A stretch of 64,000 bases of DNA, from NCBI RefSeq assembly GCF_002001005.1, contig NZ_MUNX01000144.1, forward strand, positions 1 to 64,000, in the 5' to 3' direction. This DNA is from Flavobacterium sp. A45. Lineage in GTDB: Bacteria; Bacteroidota; Bacteroidia; Flavobacteriales; Flavobacteriaceae. The first letter of the stretch is position 1. Every line of letters begins with the position of its first letter. Position numbers and translations under genes: made by a program. This document shows, one piece after another, positions 56,593 to 64,000 of the stretch. The notes under the pieces are model-generated. The model had not been told where the DNA came from. It did no database searches and saw only the letters and a list, made by a program, of their open reading frames with translations.

Positions 56593-56976
56593 TTAAACTC
56601 TACGTCTTTTTGGAGGACGACATCCATTGTGAGGCATTGGAGTAACATCGATAATCTCTGTAACTTCAATTCCACCATTATGCAAAGAACGGATTGCAGA
56701 CTCACGTCCGTTTCCTGGTCCTTTAACATAAACTTTTACTTTTTTAAGTCCAGCCTCAAGAGCTACTTTACTACAATCTTCTGCTGCCATTTGAGCTGCG
56801 TATGGAGTGTTCTTTTTAGAACCTCTGAAACCCATTTTACCAGCTGAAGACCAAGAAATAACTTCACCTTTTTTGTTTGTCAAAGAAATGATGATGTTAT
56901 TGAAGGTAGCAGAAATATGAGCTTCACCCGTTGATTCAACGATAACTTTACGTTTTTTTGCAGTTGCTTTAGCCAT
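56593..56976 (-). CDS. rpsK: 30S ribosomal protein S11
   Basis: 127 residues. [18 protein letters not shown], the core [14 protein letters not shown] and the C-terminal [18 protein letters not shown] are typical. The gene follows rpsM by 8 bp. Confidence 0.98.
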   Translation of the reverse strand: MAKATAKKRKVIVESTGEAHISATFNNIIISLTNKKGEVISWSSAGKMGFRGSKKNTPYAAQMAAEDCSKVALEAGLKKVKVYVKGPGNGRESAIRSLHNGGIEVTEIIDVTPMPHNGCRPPKRRRV

Positions 56977-56984
56977 ATTACTTA

Positions 56985-57359
56985 TTATTTAGTTGCTTTT
57001 TTCTTGTTCGCAACAGTTTTTCTTTTACCTTTTCTTGTTCTAGAGTTGTTTTTAGTTCTTTGCCCTCTTAATGGAAGACCAGATCTGTGACGAATACCTC
57101 TATAACATCCAATATCCATTAAACGTTTGATGTTCAAAGAAACTTCAGAACGTAATTCACCTTCAATTTTAAATGCTGATACGGCTTCACGAATTGCTCC
57201 GATTTCGTCATCATTCCAATCTTGAACTTTTTTATCTTGGCTAACTTGAGCTTTTTCTAAAATCTCAATAGCTCTACTTTTTCCTAATCCGAAGATGTAG
57301 GTAAGTGCAATAACACCTCTCTTGTTTTTTGGGATATCTACCCCTGCTATTCTTGCCAT
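56985..57359 (-). CDS. rpsM: 30S ribosomal protein S13
   Basis: 124 residues. [26 protein letters not shown] starts the protein and [33 protein letters not shown] is the basic C-terminal block. It binds the head of the 30S subunit. Confidence 0.98.
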   Translation of the reverse strand: MARIAGVDIPKNKRGVIALTYIFGLGKSRAIEILEKAQVSQDKKVQDWNDDEIGAIREAVSAFKIEGELRSEVSLNIKRLMDIGCYRGIRHRSGLPLRGQRTKNNSRTRKGKRKTVANKKKATK

Positions 57360-57361
57360 AA

Positions 57362-57478
57362 TTATCCTTGTCTTTGTTTAAATCTAGGATTCTTTTTGTT
57401 GATTACGTATAATCTGCCTTTTCTTCGTACAATCTTGCACTCGGCACTTCTCTTTTTTACTGATGCTCTTACTTTCAT
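57362..57478 (-). CDS. rpmJ: 50S ribosomal protein L36
   Basis: A 38-residue protein beginning [20 protein letters not shown] and ending NPRFKQRQG. The sequence has only one cysteine (C14) of the usual zinc ligands, the zinc-free form. It lies between infA and rpsM in the normal order. Confidence 0.93.
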   Translation of the reverse strand: MKVRASVKKRSAECKIVRRKGRLYVINKKNPRFKQRQG

Positions 57479-57489
57479 TGTGAATATCT

Positions 57490-57705
57490 TTAATATCTAT
57501 AAGTAATTCTTGCTTTTGACAAATCATAAGGACTCATTTCTAGTTTCACTTTATCACCAGGTAATAATTTGATGTAATGCATACGCATTTTTCCAGAAAT
57601 ATGAGCAATTACAATATGTCCATTTTCTAACTCTACACGGAACATCGCATTAGATAATGCTTCGATGATAGATCCGTCTTGTTCTATTGCTGATTGTTTT
57701 GCCAT
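57490..57705 (-). CDS. infA: Translation initiation factor IF-1
   Basis: 71 residues, a single OB fold: [69 protein letters not shown] family pattern over its whole length. It starts 3 bp after secY. Confidence 0.97.
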   Translation of the reverse strand: MAKQSAIEQDGSIIEALSNAMFRVELENGHIVIAHISGKMRMHYIKLLPGDKVKLEMSPYDLSKARITYRY

Positions 57706-57708
57706 AAG

Positions 57709-59055
57709 TTAAGCTACTGCTTTTCTATTTTTACCACTTTTCATCAAACCATCATAATGTTTATTCAACAAGTATGAATTAATTTGTTGAATAGTATCTA
57801 TTGCAACTCCAACCATAATTATCAATGAAGTCCCTCCAAAAAACATAGCCCAAGATTGTTGAACATCCATAAGACTTACAACAATGGCTGGGAACACAGC
57901 TATCAAAGCAAGAAATAAAGATCCTGGAAAAGTTATTAAAGACATCACTTTATCAAGATAATCAGATGTTTCAACACCAGGTCTTACACCTGGAATAAAA
58001 CCACCACTTCTCTTTAAATCATCAGACATCTTATTAGTAGGAACTGTAATTGCAGTATAGAAGAAAGTGAACACAACAATCAATGTTGCGAAAACAAAAT
58101 TATACCAAAAACCGAACATATTACTAAAAGCACCAACAATAGACTGGGAAGCATCTGACTTTGACAAACCAGCAACAGCAGCAGGAATAAACATAATCGC
58201 TTGTGCAAATATTATTGGCATTACACCAGCTGCATTAAGCTTTAAAGGAATCCATTGTCTGTTACCACCCATCATATCTTGTTCGAAATCACCAGAAGTT
58301 GTACGACGAGCGTACTGTACTGGAATTTTTCTAATTGCCATTACCAATAATACACAAGATATTATCACAAGTAACCAAATAATGATCTCAACAACCAATA
58401 ACATTGGCCCACCATTGTTATTAGTTACTCTTGTTGTAAACTCTTGAATAAAAGCTTGTGGCAACCTAGCCAAAATACCAACCATTATCAAAAGGGAAAT
58501 ACCGTTTCCAATTCCTTTATCAGTTATCTTTTCTCCTAACCACATAGCAAATATTGTACCTGTAACTAAGATAATAACTGAAGAAAAAAGAAATTCAAAA
58601 GAGTCAAACCCTAAAATAAAAGCTGAACTAGGCAAAGTTCTGTAAAGATTGTAGATATAAGTTGGTCCTTGAACTAAAGTAATAACAATAGTTAACCAAC
58701 GGGTAATTTGATTGATTTTCTTTCTACCACTCTCCCCATCACTCTGAAGTTTTTGCAAATAAGGAATCGCAATTCCCATAAGTTGCACTACAATAGATGC
58801 AGAAATATAAGGCATAATTCCCAAAGCAAAAACTGAAGCTTTAGAAAATGCACCTCCGGTAAACATGTCTAGAATAGATCCTAATCCATCTTTAGTTTGC
58901 CCAGCTAAACCTGTCAATTGAGTTGCGTCAATTCCAGGAAGTGTAACATGAGCACCAAAACGATAAACAAGAAGTAGACCTAAAGTAATTAAGATTCTAT
59001 TTTTTAGTTCTTCTATTTTCCAAACATTACTTATTGATTCAATAAATTTCTTCAT
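57709..59055 (-). CDS. secY: Preprotein translocase subunit SecY
   Basis: 448 residues with ten membrane helices. Conserved parts include YRFGAHVTLPGID, GIMPYISASIVVQL (plug and lateral gate region), KLQSDGESGRKKINQITRW, GEKITDKGIGNGISLLI and RTTSGDFEQDMMGGNRQWIPLKLNAAGVMPIIFA. It forms the Sec channel of the inner membrane. It is in its usual place between rplO and infA. Confidence 0.98.
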   Translation of the reverse strand: MKKFIESISNVWKIEELKNRILITLGLLLVYRFGAHVTLPGIDATQLTGLAGQTKDGLGSILDMFTGGAFSKASVFALGIMPYISASIVVQLMGIAIPYLQKLQSDGESGRKKINQITRWLTIVITLVQGPTYIYNLYRTLPSSAFILGFDSFEFLFSSVIILVTGTIFAMWLGEKITDKGIGNGISLLIMVGILARLPQAFIQEFTTRVTNNNGGPMLLVVEIIIWLLVIISCVLLVMAIRKIPVQYARRTTSGDFEQDMMGGNRQWIPLKLNAAGVMPIIFAQAIMFIPAAVAGLSKSDASQSIVGAFSNMFGFWYNFVFATLIVVFTFFYTAITVPTNKMSDDLKRSGGFIPGVRPGVETSDYLDKVMSLITFPGSLFLALIAVFPAIVVSLMDVQQSWAMFFGGTSLIIMVGVAIDTIQQINSYLLNKHYDGLMKSGKNRKAVA

Positions 59056-59068
59056 CTTAATTGCAATA

Positions 59069-59521
59069 TTACATGGTTACAGCTTCTCCACCAGCAGCTT
59101 CGATAGCAGCTTTTGCAGTAGCAGTAAATTTGTGAGCAGTTACTTTTAATTTTGCTTTCAATTCTCCTCTACCTAAAATCTTTACGATTTCATTTTTGGT
59201 AGCAAGACGATTAGCTACATAAACTGTCATATCAACAGTATCTGTAATTACTCCATTATCAACTAATAATTGAAGAGTATCAAGATTAACACCTTCGTAT
59301 TCTTTACGATTGATGTTAGTGAAACCAAACTTAGGCACACGTCTTTGAAGTGGCATTTGTCCACCTTCAAAACCAATCTTTTTAGAATAACCAGAACGAG
59401 ATTTTGCTCCTTTGTGACCTCTTGCAGAAGTACCACCTTTACCAGAACCTTCACCTCTACCTAATCTTTTATTTTGATTGTGTGTAGAACCCTCAGCAGG
59501 TTGTAAGTTACTTAAATTCAT
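59069..59521 (-). CDS. rplO: 50S ribosomal protein L15
   Basis: 150 residues. RLGRGEGSGKGGTSARGHKGAKSRSG near the start and FEGGQMPLQRRVPKFGF are family hallmarks. It lies 11 bp after rpmD. Confidence 0.98.
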   Translation of the reverse strand: MNLSNLQPAEGSTHNQNKRLGRGEGSGKGGTSARGHKGAKSRSGYSKKIGFEGGQMPLQRRVPKFGFTNINRKEYEGVNLDTLQLLVDNGVITDTVDMTVYVANRLATKNEIVKILGRGELKAKLKVTAHKFTATAKAAIEAAGGEAVTM

Positions 59522-59532
59522 AACAGTATTTG

Positions 59533-59715
59533 TTATTTAGCTTCTTCAACAGAAACTAAGTGTTTAACTTTATTTATCATCCCAAGGATAGCAGGATTTG
59601 AATCATGCTCTACAACTTGTCCCATTTTACGTAGGCCTAAAGCTTCCAAACCTCTTTTTTGAGTAAGAGGACAGTTGATTTTGCTTCGAACTTGTTTTAC
59701 TAATAATTTAGCCAT
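59533..59715 (-). CDS. rpmD: 50S ribosomal protein L30
   Basis: 60 residues. [51 protein letters not shown] matches the family pattern at full length. Confidence 0.97.
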   Translation of the reverse strand: MAKLLVKQVRSKINCPLTQKRGLEALGLRKMGQVVEHDSNPAILGMINKVKHLVSVEEAK

Positions 59716-59727
59716 AATTTCCTTGAA

Positions 59728-60255
59728 TTAACCTTTAAAAACTTTTTCTAAAGAAACACCTCTTTGTTTTGCAACAGTATAGGCGCTTCTCATTTGTAAT
59801 AAAGCATCAAAAGTTGCTTTCACTACGTTGTGAGGATTTGAAGATCCTTGTGACTTTGATAATACATCATGAATCCCAACTGACTCAAGAACTGAACGAA
59901 CAGCTCCACCAGCAATAACTCCCGTACCATGAGATGCAGGAATTAAGAATACACGTGCACCACCAAATTTACCTTTTTGTTCGTGAGGAACTGATTGCCC
60001 GTTCAAAGGAATTTTTACAAGATTTTTCTTAGCGTCTTCTACTGCTTTCGCAATTGCTTCAGAAACGTCTTTAGATTTCCCTAATCCGTGACCAACCACT
60101 CCATTTTCATCACCTACAACTACAATAGCAGAAAAACCAAAAGCTCTACCACCTTTTGTAACTTTAGTAACACGATTTACACTTACCAAACGGTCTTTTA
60201 ATTCAAGACCACTTGGTTTTACTAGCTCTACATTCTTGTATTTACTATTAGACAT
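59728..60255 (-). CDS. rpsE: 30S ribosomal protein S5
   Basis: 175 residues. The double-stranded RNA-binding part has [27 protein letters not shown]; the C-terminal part has [37 protein letters not shown]. Confidence 0.98.
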   Translation of the reverse strand: MSNSKYKNVELVKPSGLELKDRLVSVNRVTKVTKGGRAFGFSAIVVVGDENGVVGHGLGKSKDVSEAIAKAVEDAKKNLVKIPLNGQSVPHEQKGKFGGARVFLIPASHGTGVIAGGAVRSVLESVGIHDVLSKSQGSSNPHNVVKATFDALLQMRSAYTVAKQRGVSLEKVFKG

Positions 60256-60261
60256 ACTATA

Positions 60262-60612
60262 TTAGAATTTAAGTCCAGCCGCTCTCGCGCCTTCCGCTAA
60301 TGATTTAATACGACCGTGATATAAATAACCTCCTCTATCGAACGTTACTACTTCTATACCAGCTTTTAAAGCTTTTTCCGCTACTAGTTTTCCAACTGCA
60401 GTTGCAACTTCAATATTCGTACCTTTTCCTATTTCTTTTTCTCTTGAAGAAGCAGCTAATAAAGTAACTCCGTTTACATCATCAATTAATTGAGCGTAAA
60501 TTTCATTGTTACTTCTAAAAACAGATAGTCTTGGATTTGTAGCAGTACCACTAATCGTTTTTCTAATTCTGAATCTAATACGTTGCCTTCTTTCAGGTTT
60601 TGTTAATGACAT
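60262..60612 (-). CDS. rplR: 50S ribosomal protein L18
   Basis: 116 residues. [38 protein letters not shown] and [26 protein letters not shown] are typical. It binds 5S rRNA. Confidence 0.98.
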   Translation of the reverse strand: MSLTKPERRQRIRFRIRKTISGTATNPRLSVFRSNNEIYAQLIDDVNGVTLLAASSREKEIGKGTNIEVATAVGKLVAEKALKAGIEVVTFDRGGYLYHGRIKSLAEGARAAGLKF

Positions 60613-60623
60613 AATCTTATTTT

Positions 60624-61166
60624 TTAAGCTGATTTACCTGCTTTTCTTCTTAATACTTCACCTACAAATTTAACACCTTTTCCTTTGTATGGCTCTGGCT
60701 TACGGAAACCTCTAATCTTTGCCGCAATTTGACCTAAAAGTTGTTTATCTAATGATGTTAATTTTACAATTGGATTTTTACCTTTTTCAGATATAGTCTC
60801 AAGAGTTACCTCTGGAGCTACTTCTAAAACAATATTGTGAGAGAACCCAAGCGCTAAATCTAACTTTTGACCTTGGTTTGAAGCTCTATAACCAACCCCT
60901 ACCAATTCTAAAGATTTTGTAAATCCTTCTGTTACACCTATAATCATGTTATTGATTAAAGATCTATACAAACCGTGCTTTGCTCTTTGGTCTTTATGAT
61001 CAGAAGATCTTTCTACTAGAACTTGATCTCCTTCAACTGTTACAGTTACATCCGAAAACTCCTGTGTAAGTTGACCGTTTTTTCCTTTTACCGTAATAAT
61101 ACCATCAGCAACTGTAACAGTTACTCCAGCTGGTATTGTTACTGGGCTTTTACCTATTCTTGACAT
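60624..61166 (-). CDS. rplF: 50S ribosomal protein L6
   Basis: 180 residues. [17 protein letters not shown] opens the protein and [20 protein letters not shown] near the end is the family signature. Confidence 0.98.
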   Translation of the reverse strand: MSRIGKSPVTIPAGVTVTVADGIITVKGKNGQLTQEFSDVTVTVEGDQVLVERSSDHKDQRAKHGLYRSLINNMIIGVTEGFTKSLELVGVGYRASNQGQKLDLALGFSHNIVLEVAPEVTLETISEKGKNPIVKLTSLDKQLLGQIAAKIRGFRKPEPYKGKGVKFVGEVLRRKAGKSA

Positions 61167-61184
61167 CTTATATAGTCTTTAAAA

Positions 61185-61583
61185 TTAGTATACGTAACAA
61201 ATTACTTCTCCACCAACATTTAATTGCTTGGCTTGTTTCCCAGTCATAAGACCTTTTGAAGTTGAAACAATAGCAATTCCTAATCCGTTAAGGATTCTTG
61301 GGATTTTAGAAGCACCTGCGTACTTACGTAAACCTGGTTTACTAATTCTTTGGATATCTTTGATTACTGGCTCTTTAGTATCTTTATCATACTTTAAAGC
61401 AATTTTGATAGACCCCTGAACAGCGTTGTCTTCAAATTTGTAACTTAAGATATAACCTTGATCAAATAAGATCTTTGTTATTTCTTTTTTTAGATTAGAT
61501 GCTGGAATTTCGACAACTTTGTGGTTTGCAGCCACAGCGTTTCTAACTCTCGTCAAATAATCTGCAATTGGATCTGTATACAT
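61185..61583 (-). CDS. rpsH: 30S ribosomal protein S8
   Basis: 132 residues. [15 protein letters not shown] at the start and [31 protein letters not shown] at the end. In E. coli S8 represses the spc operon. Here an unusually long 103-bp spacer with two hairpins lies directly upstream. Confidence 0.98.
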   Translation of the reverse strand: MYTDPIADYLTRVRNAVAANHKVVEIPASNLKKEITKILFDQGYILSYKFEDNAVQGSIKIALKYDKDTKEPVIKDIQRISKPGLRKYAGASKIPRILNGLGIAIVSTSKGLMTGKQAKQLNVGGEVICYVY

Positions 61584-61603
61584 AAGTATTGATTTGCGGT
61601 AAC

Positions 61604-61629
61604 GGTTTTCGATTAAATGTAATCGAACC
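61604..61629 (-). promoter_or_regulatory. Hairpin just upstream of rpsH
   Basis: GGTT..CGATTA AATG TAATCGAACC forms a stem with a two-base bulge, about 20 nt before the rpsH start in the mRNA. It could serve S8-dependent or other control of translation; no known S8 motif is recognised. Confidence 0.4.
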
Positions 61630-61650
61630 TGAAACCAGTTTATAAATGTG

Positions 61651-61677
61651 AAAAACAGACGTGATTACTCACGTCTG
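61651..61677 (-). terminator. Terminator-like hairpin between rpsN and rpsH
   Basis: CAGACGTGA and TCACGTCTG form a perfect 9-bp stem with a 4-nt loop; on the minus strand five T follow. It has the form of an intrinsic terminator within an essential operon and may act as an attenuator or mRNA processing site. Confidence 0.6.
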
Positions 61678-61686
61678 AATATTTTT

Positions 61687-61956
61687 CTACCAAGATGCTT
61701 TTTTAACACCTGGTATTAGTCCATTATTAGCCATCTCACGGAATGTTACACGTGAAATACCGAATTGACGCATATACCCTCTTGGTCTACCTGTCAATTT
61801 GCAACGATTGTGCAAACGAACTGGCGAAGCATTTTTCGGTAATTTCTGCAAACCTACGAAATCTCCAGCTTCTAACAAAGCTTTTCTTTTCTCAGCATAC
61901 TTAGCTACCGTTTTTTCTCTCTTAACCTCACGGGCTTTCATTGATTCTTTAGCCAT
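61687..61956 (-). CDS. rpsN: 30S ribosomal protein S14
   Basis: 89 residues, the zinc-free long form (no C-x2-C motif). [30 protein letters not shown] is the family core. Confidence 0.98.
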   Translation of the reverse strand: MAKESMKAREVKREKTVAKYAEKRKALLEAGDFVGLQKLPKNASPVRLHNRCKLTGRPRGYMRQFGISRVTFREMANNGLIPGVKKASW

Positions 61957-61959
61957 ATC

Positions 61960-62511
61960 TTAATTCTTTTTAAAAGGTAAACCTAATTCAGCCAACAATG
62001 ACTTTGCTTCTTTGTCTGTTTTTGCAGTAGTTACAAAAGAAATGTCCATTCCAGATATTTTATTTACTTTGTCAATATCAATTTCAGGGAAAATGATTTG
62101 CTCTAAAACACCAAGATTATAGTTTCCTCTACCGTCAAAACCAGTTGCTTTAATACCACTGAAATCTCTAACACGTGGTAATGCAGAAGTAATAAGTCTA
62201 TCTAAAAACTCATACATTCTTTCACCGCGCAAAGTAACTTTTGCACCAATAGGCATCCCTTTTCTCAATTTAAAAGACGCAACGTCTTTCTTAGAGATAG
62301 TAGATACTGCTTTTTGTCCAGTTATCTTAGTTAATTCATCAACTGCATAGTCGATCAATTTTTTATCAGATACTGCTGCACCAACTCCTTTACTCAAAAC
62401 GATTTTTTCCAATTTTGGAACTTGCATTACGTTTGTGTAACCGAATTCTTCTTTAAGAGCAGAGATAACTCTACTCTTATATTCTTCTTTTAGTCTAGGT
62501 ATATATGCCAT
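61960..62511 (-). CDS. rplE: 50S ribosomal protein L5
   Basis: 183 residues. [47 protein letters not shown] and [22 protein letters not shown] are conserved blocks. It contacts 5S rRNA. Confidence 0.98.
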   Translation of the reverse strand: MAYIPRLKEEYKSRVISALKEEFGYTNVMQVPKLEKIVLSKGVGAAVSDKKLIDYAVDELTKITGQKAVSTISKKDVASFKLRKGMPIGAKVTLRGERMYEFLDRLITSALPRVRDFSGIKATGFDGRGNYNLGVLEQIIFPEIDIDKVNKISGMDISFVTTAKTDKEAKSLLAELGLPFKKN

Positions 62512-62513
62512 TA

Positions 62514-62828
62514 CTATAGTACTTGATTAGATTTTTTTGAAAATCTTACTTTCTTATCTCCTTCAACTCTAATACCTACTCTAGTTGTTTCCTTAGTTTT
62601 AGGATCAATTAAAGATATATTAGAAATTTGAATAGAAGCTTCTTTCTTTACAATACCACCTTGAGGGCTTTTTGCACTAGGTTTCGTATGTTTAGAAACC
62701 ATGTTTACACCTTCAACAATTGCTTTGTTTTTCTCACGGTAAACACGTAAAACTTTACCTTCTTCACCTTTATGGTCTCCAGCTATTACTCTTACTATGT
62801 CTCCTGATTTTATTTTTAGCTTTATCAT
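62514..62828 (-). CDS. rplX: 50S ribosomal protein L24
   Basis: 104 residues with a KOW motif at the start ([24 protein letters not shown]) and [12 protein letters not shown]. Confidence 0.98.
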   Translation of the reverse strand: MIKLKIKSGDIVRVIAGDHKGEEGKVLRVYREKNKAIVEGVNMVSKHTKPSAKSPQGGIVKKEASIQISNISLIDPKTKETTRVGIRVEGDKKVRFSKKSNQVL

Positions 62829-62839
62829 CTTAAAACGAA

Positions 62840-63208
62840 TTAAAGCACTTCTGGTGCTAATGATACAATTTTCATGAATTGTTTTTCACGAAGTTCTCTT
62901 GCTACCGGACCAAAAACACGAGTTCCTCTCATTTCACCTGCAGCATTCAAAAGAACACATGCATTATCATCGAAACGGATATAAGAACCATCAGCTCTTC
63001 TCACTTCTTTTTTGGTACGTACAACAACTGCAGTTGAAACAGCACCTTTTTTAACGTTTCCGTTAGGTGTTGCGTCTTTTATAGATACTACAATCTTGTC
63101 TCCAACAGAGGCATACCTTCTTTTGGTACCTCCTAAAACACGGATAGTTAAAACTTCTTTTGCTCCCGTGTTATCTGCTACTTTTAGTCTTGATTCTTGT
63201 TGTACCAT
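62840..63208 (-). CDS. rplN: 50S ribosomal protein L14
   Basis: 122 residues. [27 protein letters not shown] and [32 protein letters not shown] match the family throughout. Confidence 0.98.
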
Positions 63209-63210
63209 AA

Positions 63211-63471
63211 TTATTTAGCTCTTTCTAGGATTTCAACTAATCTCCAACATTTTGATTTACTCAAAGGACGCGTTTCGCTAATTCTTACAGTATCTCCTAT
63301 GTTACAGTCGTTTGTTTCGTCATGTGCAACAAATTTCTTTGTTTTCAACACGAACTTACCGTATAATGGGTGTTTTACTTTAGTTACCTGAGCAACCACA
63401 ATGGATTTATCCATTTTGTTTGAAGTAACAACCCCAACTCTTTCTTTTCTTAAATTTCTTTTTTCTTCCAT
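63211..63471 (-). CDS. rpsQ: 30S ribosomal protein S17
   Basis: 86 residues. [31 protein letters not shown] and the later [22 protein letters not shown] are diagnostic. Confidence 0.98.
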   Translation of the reverse strand: MEEKRNLRKERVGVVTSNKMDKSIVVAQVTKVKHPLYGKFVLKTKKFVAHDETNDCNIGDTVRISETRPLSKSKCWRLVEILERAK

Positions 63472-63488
63472 CTTTCAGCAGAATACAA

Positions 63489-63680
63489 TTATTGTAACTC
63501 TCTTTTAGTAAGTTCTGTAGCTAATCTTGCAACTGTTCTTCTTACACTTCTAATTTGAAGTGGATTCTCAATTGGAGAAATAGCGTGAGCCATTTTTAGG
63601 TCGGCATATGCCTTCTTAGTCTGGCTAAGTTTTTCTTGCAACTCCGCTGCAGAAAGATCTTTTATTTCTGATTGTTTCAT
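63489..63680 (-). CDS. rpmC: 50S ribosomal protein L29
   Basis: 63 residues from the ATG at 63678-63680 (MKQSEIKDLSAAELQEKLSQTKK); the longer frame would overlap rplP and lacks family sequence. IRSVRRTVARLATELTKREL closes the protein. Confidence 0.95.
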   Translation of the reverse strand: MKQSEIKDLSAAELQEKLSQTKKAYADLKMAHAISPIENPLQIRSVRRTVARLATELTKRELQ

Positions 63681-63693
63681 AATATAATATAGA

Positions 63694-64000
63694 TTATGCT
63701 TCGAAATCTCTAGCAATAACGAATTTAGTTTTTACTGGAAGCTTTTGTGCTGCAAGACGTAATGCCTCTTTTGCAACTGACAAAGGAACTCCTCCAACTT
63801 CAAACATAATTCTTCCGGGTTTAACAACGGCAGCCCAATATTCAACGGCACCTTTACCTTTACCCATACGTACCTCAAGAGGTTTCTTAGTGATAGGTTT
63901 GTCTGGAAATATTTTAATCCATAATTGTCCTTCTCTTTTCATGTAACGAGTTGCAGCGATACGTGCAGCTTCGATTTGACGAGAGGTTAAGAACATTCCA
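63694..64000 (-). CDS. rplP: 50S ribosomal protein L16 (5' end outside window)
   Basis: The C-terminal part of L16 is present: [32 protein letters not shown], then [25 protein letters not shown]. The Met near the edge is internal, since L16 has about 35-40 more residues before this point. Confidence 0.96.
   Translation of the reverse strand, partial: GMFLTSRQIEAARIAATRYMKREGQLWIKIFPDKPITKKPLEVRMGKGKGAVEYWAAVVKPGRIMFEVGGVPLSVAKEALRLAAQKLPVKTKFVIARDFEA

Overview
The window looks like a chromosome segment of a Flavobacterium-type bacterium (phylum Bacteroidota). The DNA is AT-rich. The core genes are flavobacterial in sequence and order (rplQ, carA, eno, gltA, paired guanidino-hydrolases, ctlX). 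Candidate promoters fit the Bacteroidota -7 consensus TAnnTTTG. The polysaccharide locus has a NusG-like antiterminator and SLBB export proteins of the kind found in this phylum. Almost everything is on the minus strand, so transcription mostly runs from high to low coordinates.

Region 1 (1-46 kb) is a large surface polysaccharide (capsule or O-antigen) locus. In transcription order it contains: an outer-membrane export lipoprotein and tyrosine autokinase (45.9-42.6 kb); a UDP-GlcNAc epimerase, UDP-glucose dehydrogenase and UDP-HexNAc dehydrogenase (42.6-38.5 kb); rfbB; a truncated four-helix-bundle gene coupled to an UpxY/NusG-like antiterminator (37.2-36.5 kb); a second export and chain-length pair (36.1-32.4 kb); and a second UDP-HexNAc epimerase/dehydrogenase pair (32.2-29.9 kb). 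Next comes a strain-specific block with an acyltransferase, Wzx flippase, EpsG-type polymerase, glycosyltransferases and a beta-helix lipoprotein (29.6-20.6 kb). After it lies a cassette for an acetamidino-L-fucosamine-type sugar (20.6-12.9 kb). The region ends with a WbpV-like reductase, scattered rfbCDA, two different initiating phosphoglycosyltransferases and a WbpM-like dehydratase. A strong terminator at 2.1 kb separates this from a Wzm/Wzt ABC exporter whose ATPase gene runs off the left edge.

Region 2 (46-54 kb) is housekeeping: recR, a CoA-binding protein, marC (plus strand), two amidinotransferase-superfamily hydrolases, citrate synthase, enolase and carA.

Region 3 (54-64 kb) is the ribosomal S10/spc/alpha cluster from rplQ back to rplP, which is cut by the right edge. 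It includes secY, infA, rpmJ and rpoA.

The sugar genes imply a repeat unit drawn from dTDP-L-rhamnose (rfbABCD), UDP-L-FucNAc converted to an acetamidino form (fnlABC plus wbuXYZ-like genes), UDP-HexNAc uronic acids (two tviB/tviC pairs), UDP-glucuronate (ugd) and UDP-QuiNAc or UDP-FucNAc (WbpM/WbpV-like). The unit would be started on a lipid carrier, flipped by Wzx, polymerised and exported.

The most unusual features are between the genes. A DUF559 nuclease gene sits inside an array of 56-bp hairpin-forming repeats and is bracketed by identical hexamers. A family of 7-bp-period arrays lies directly against the stop codons of several unrelated genes. There are also several gene remnants that mark recombination joints in the locus.
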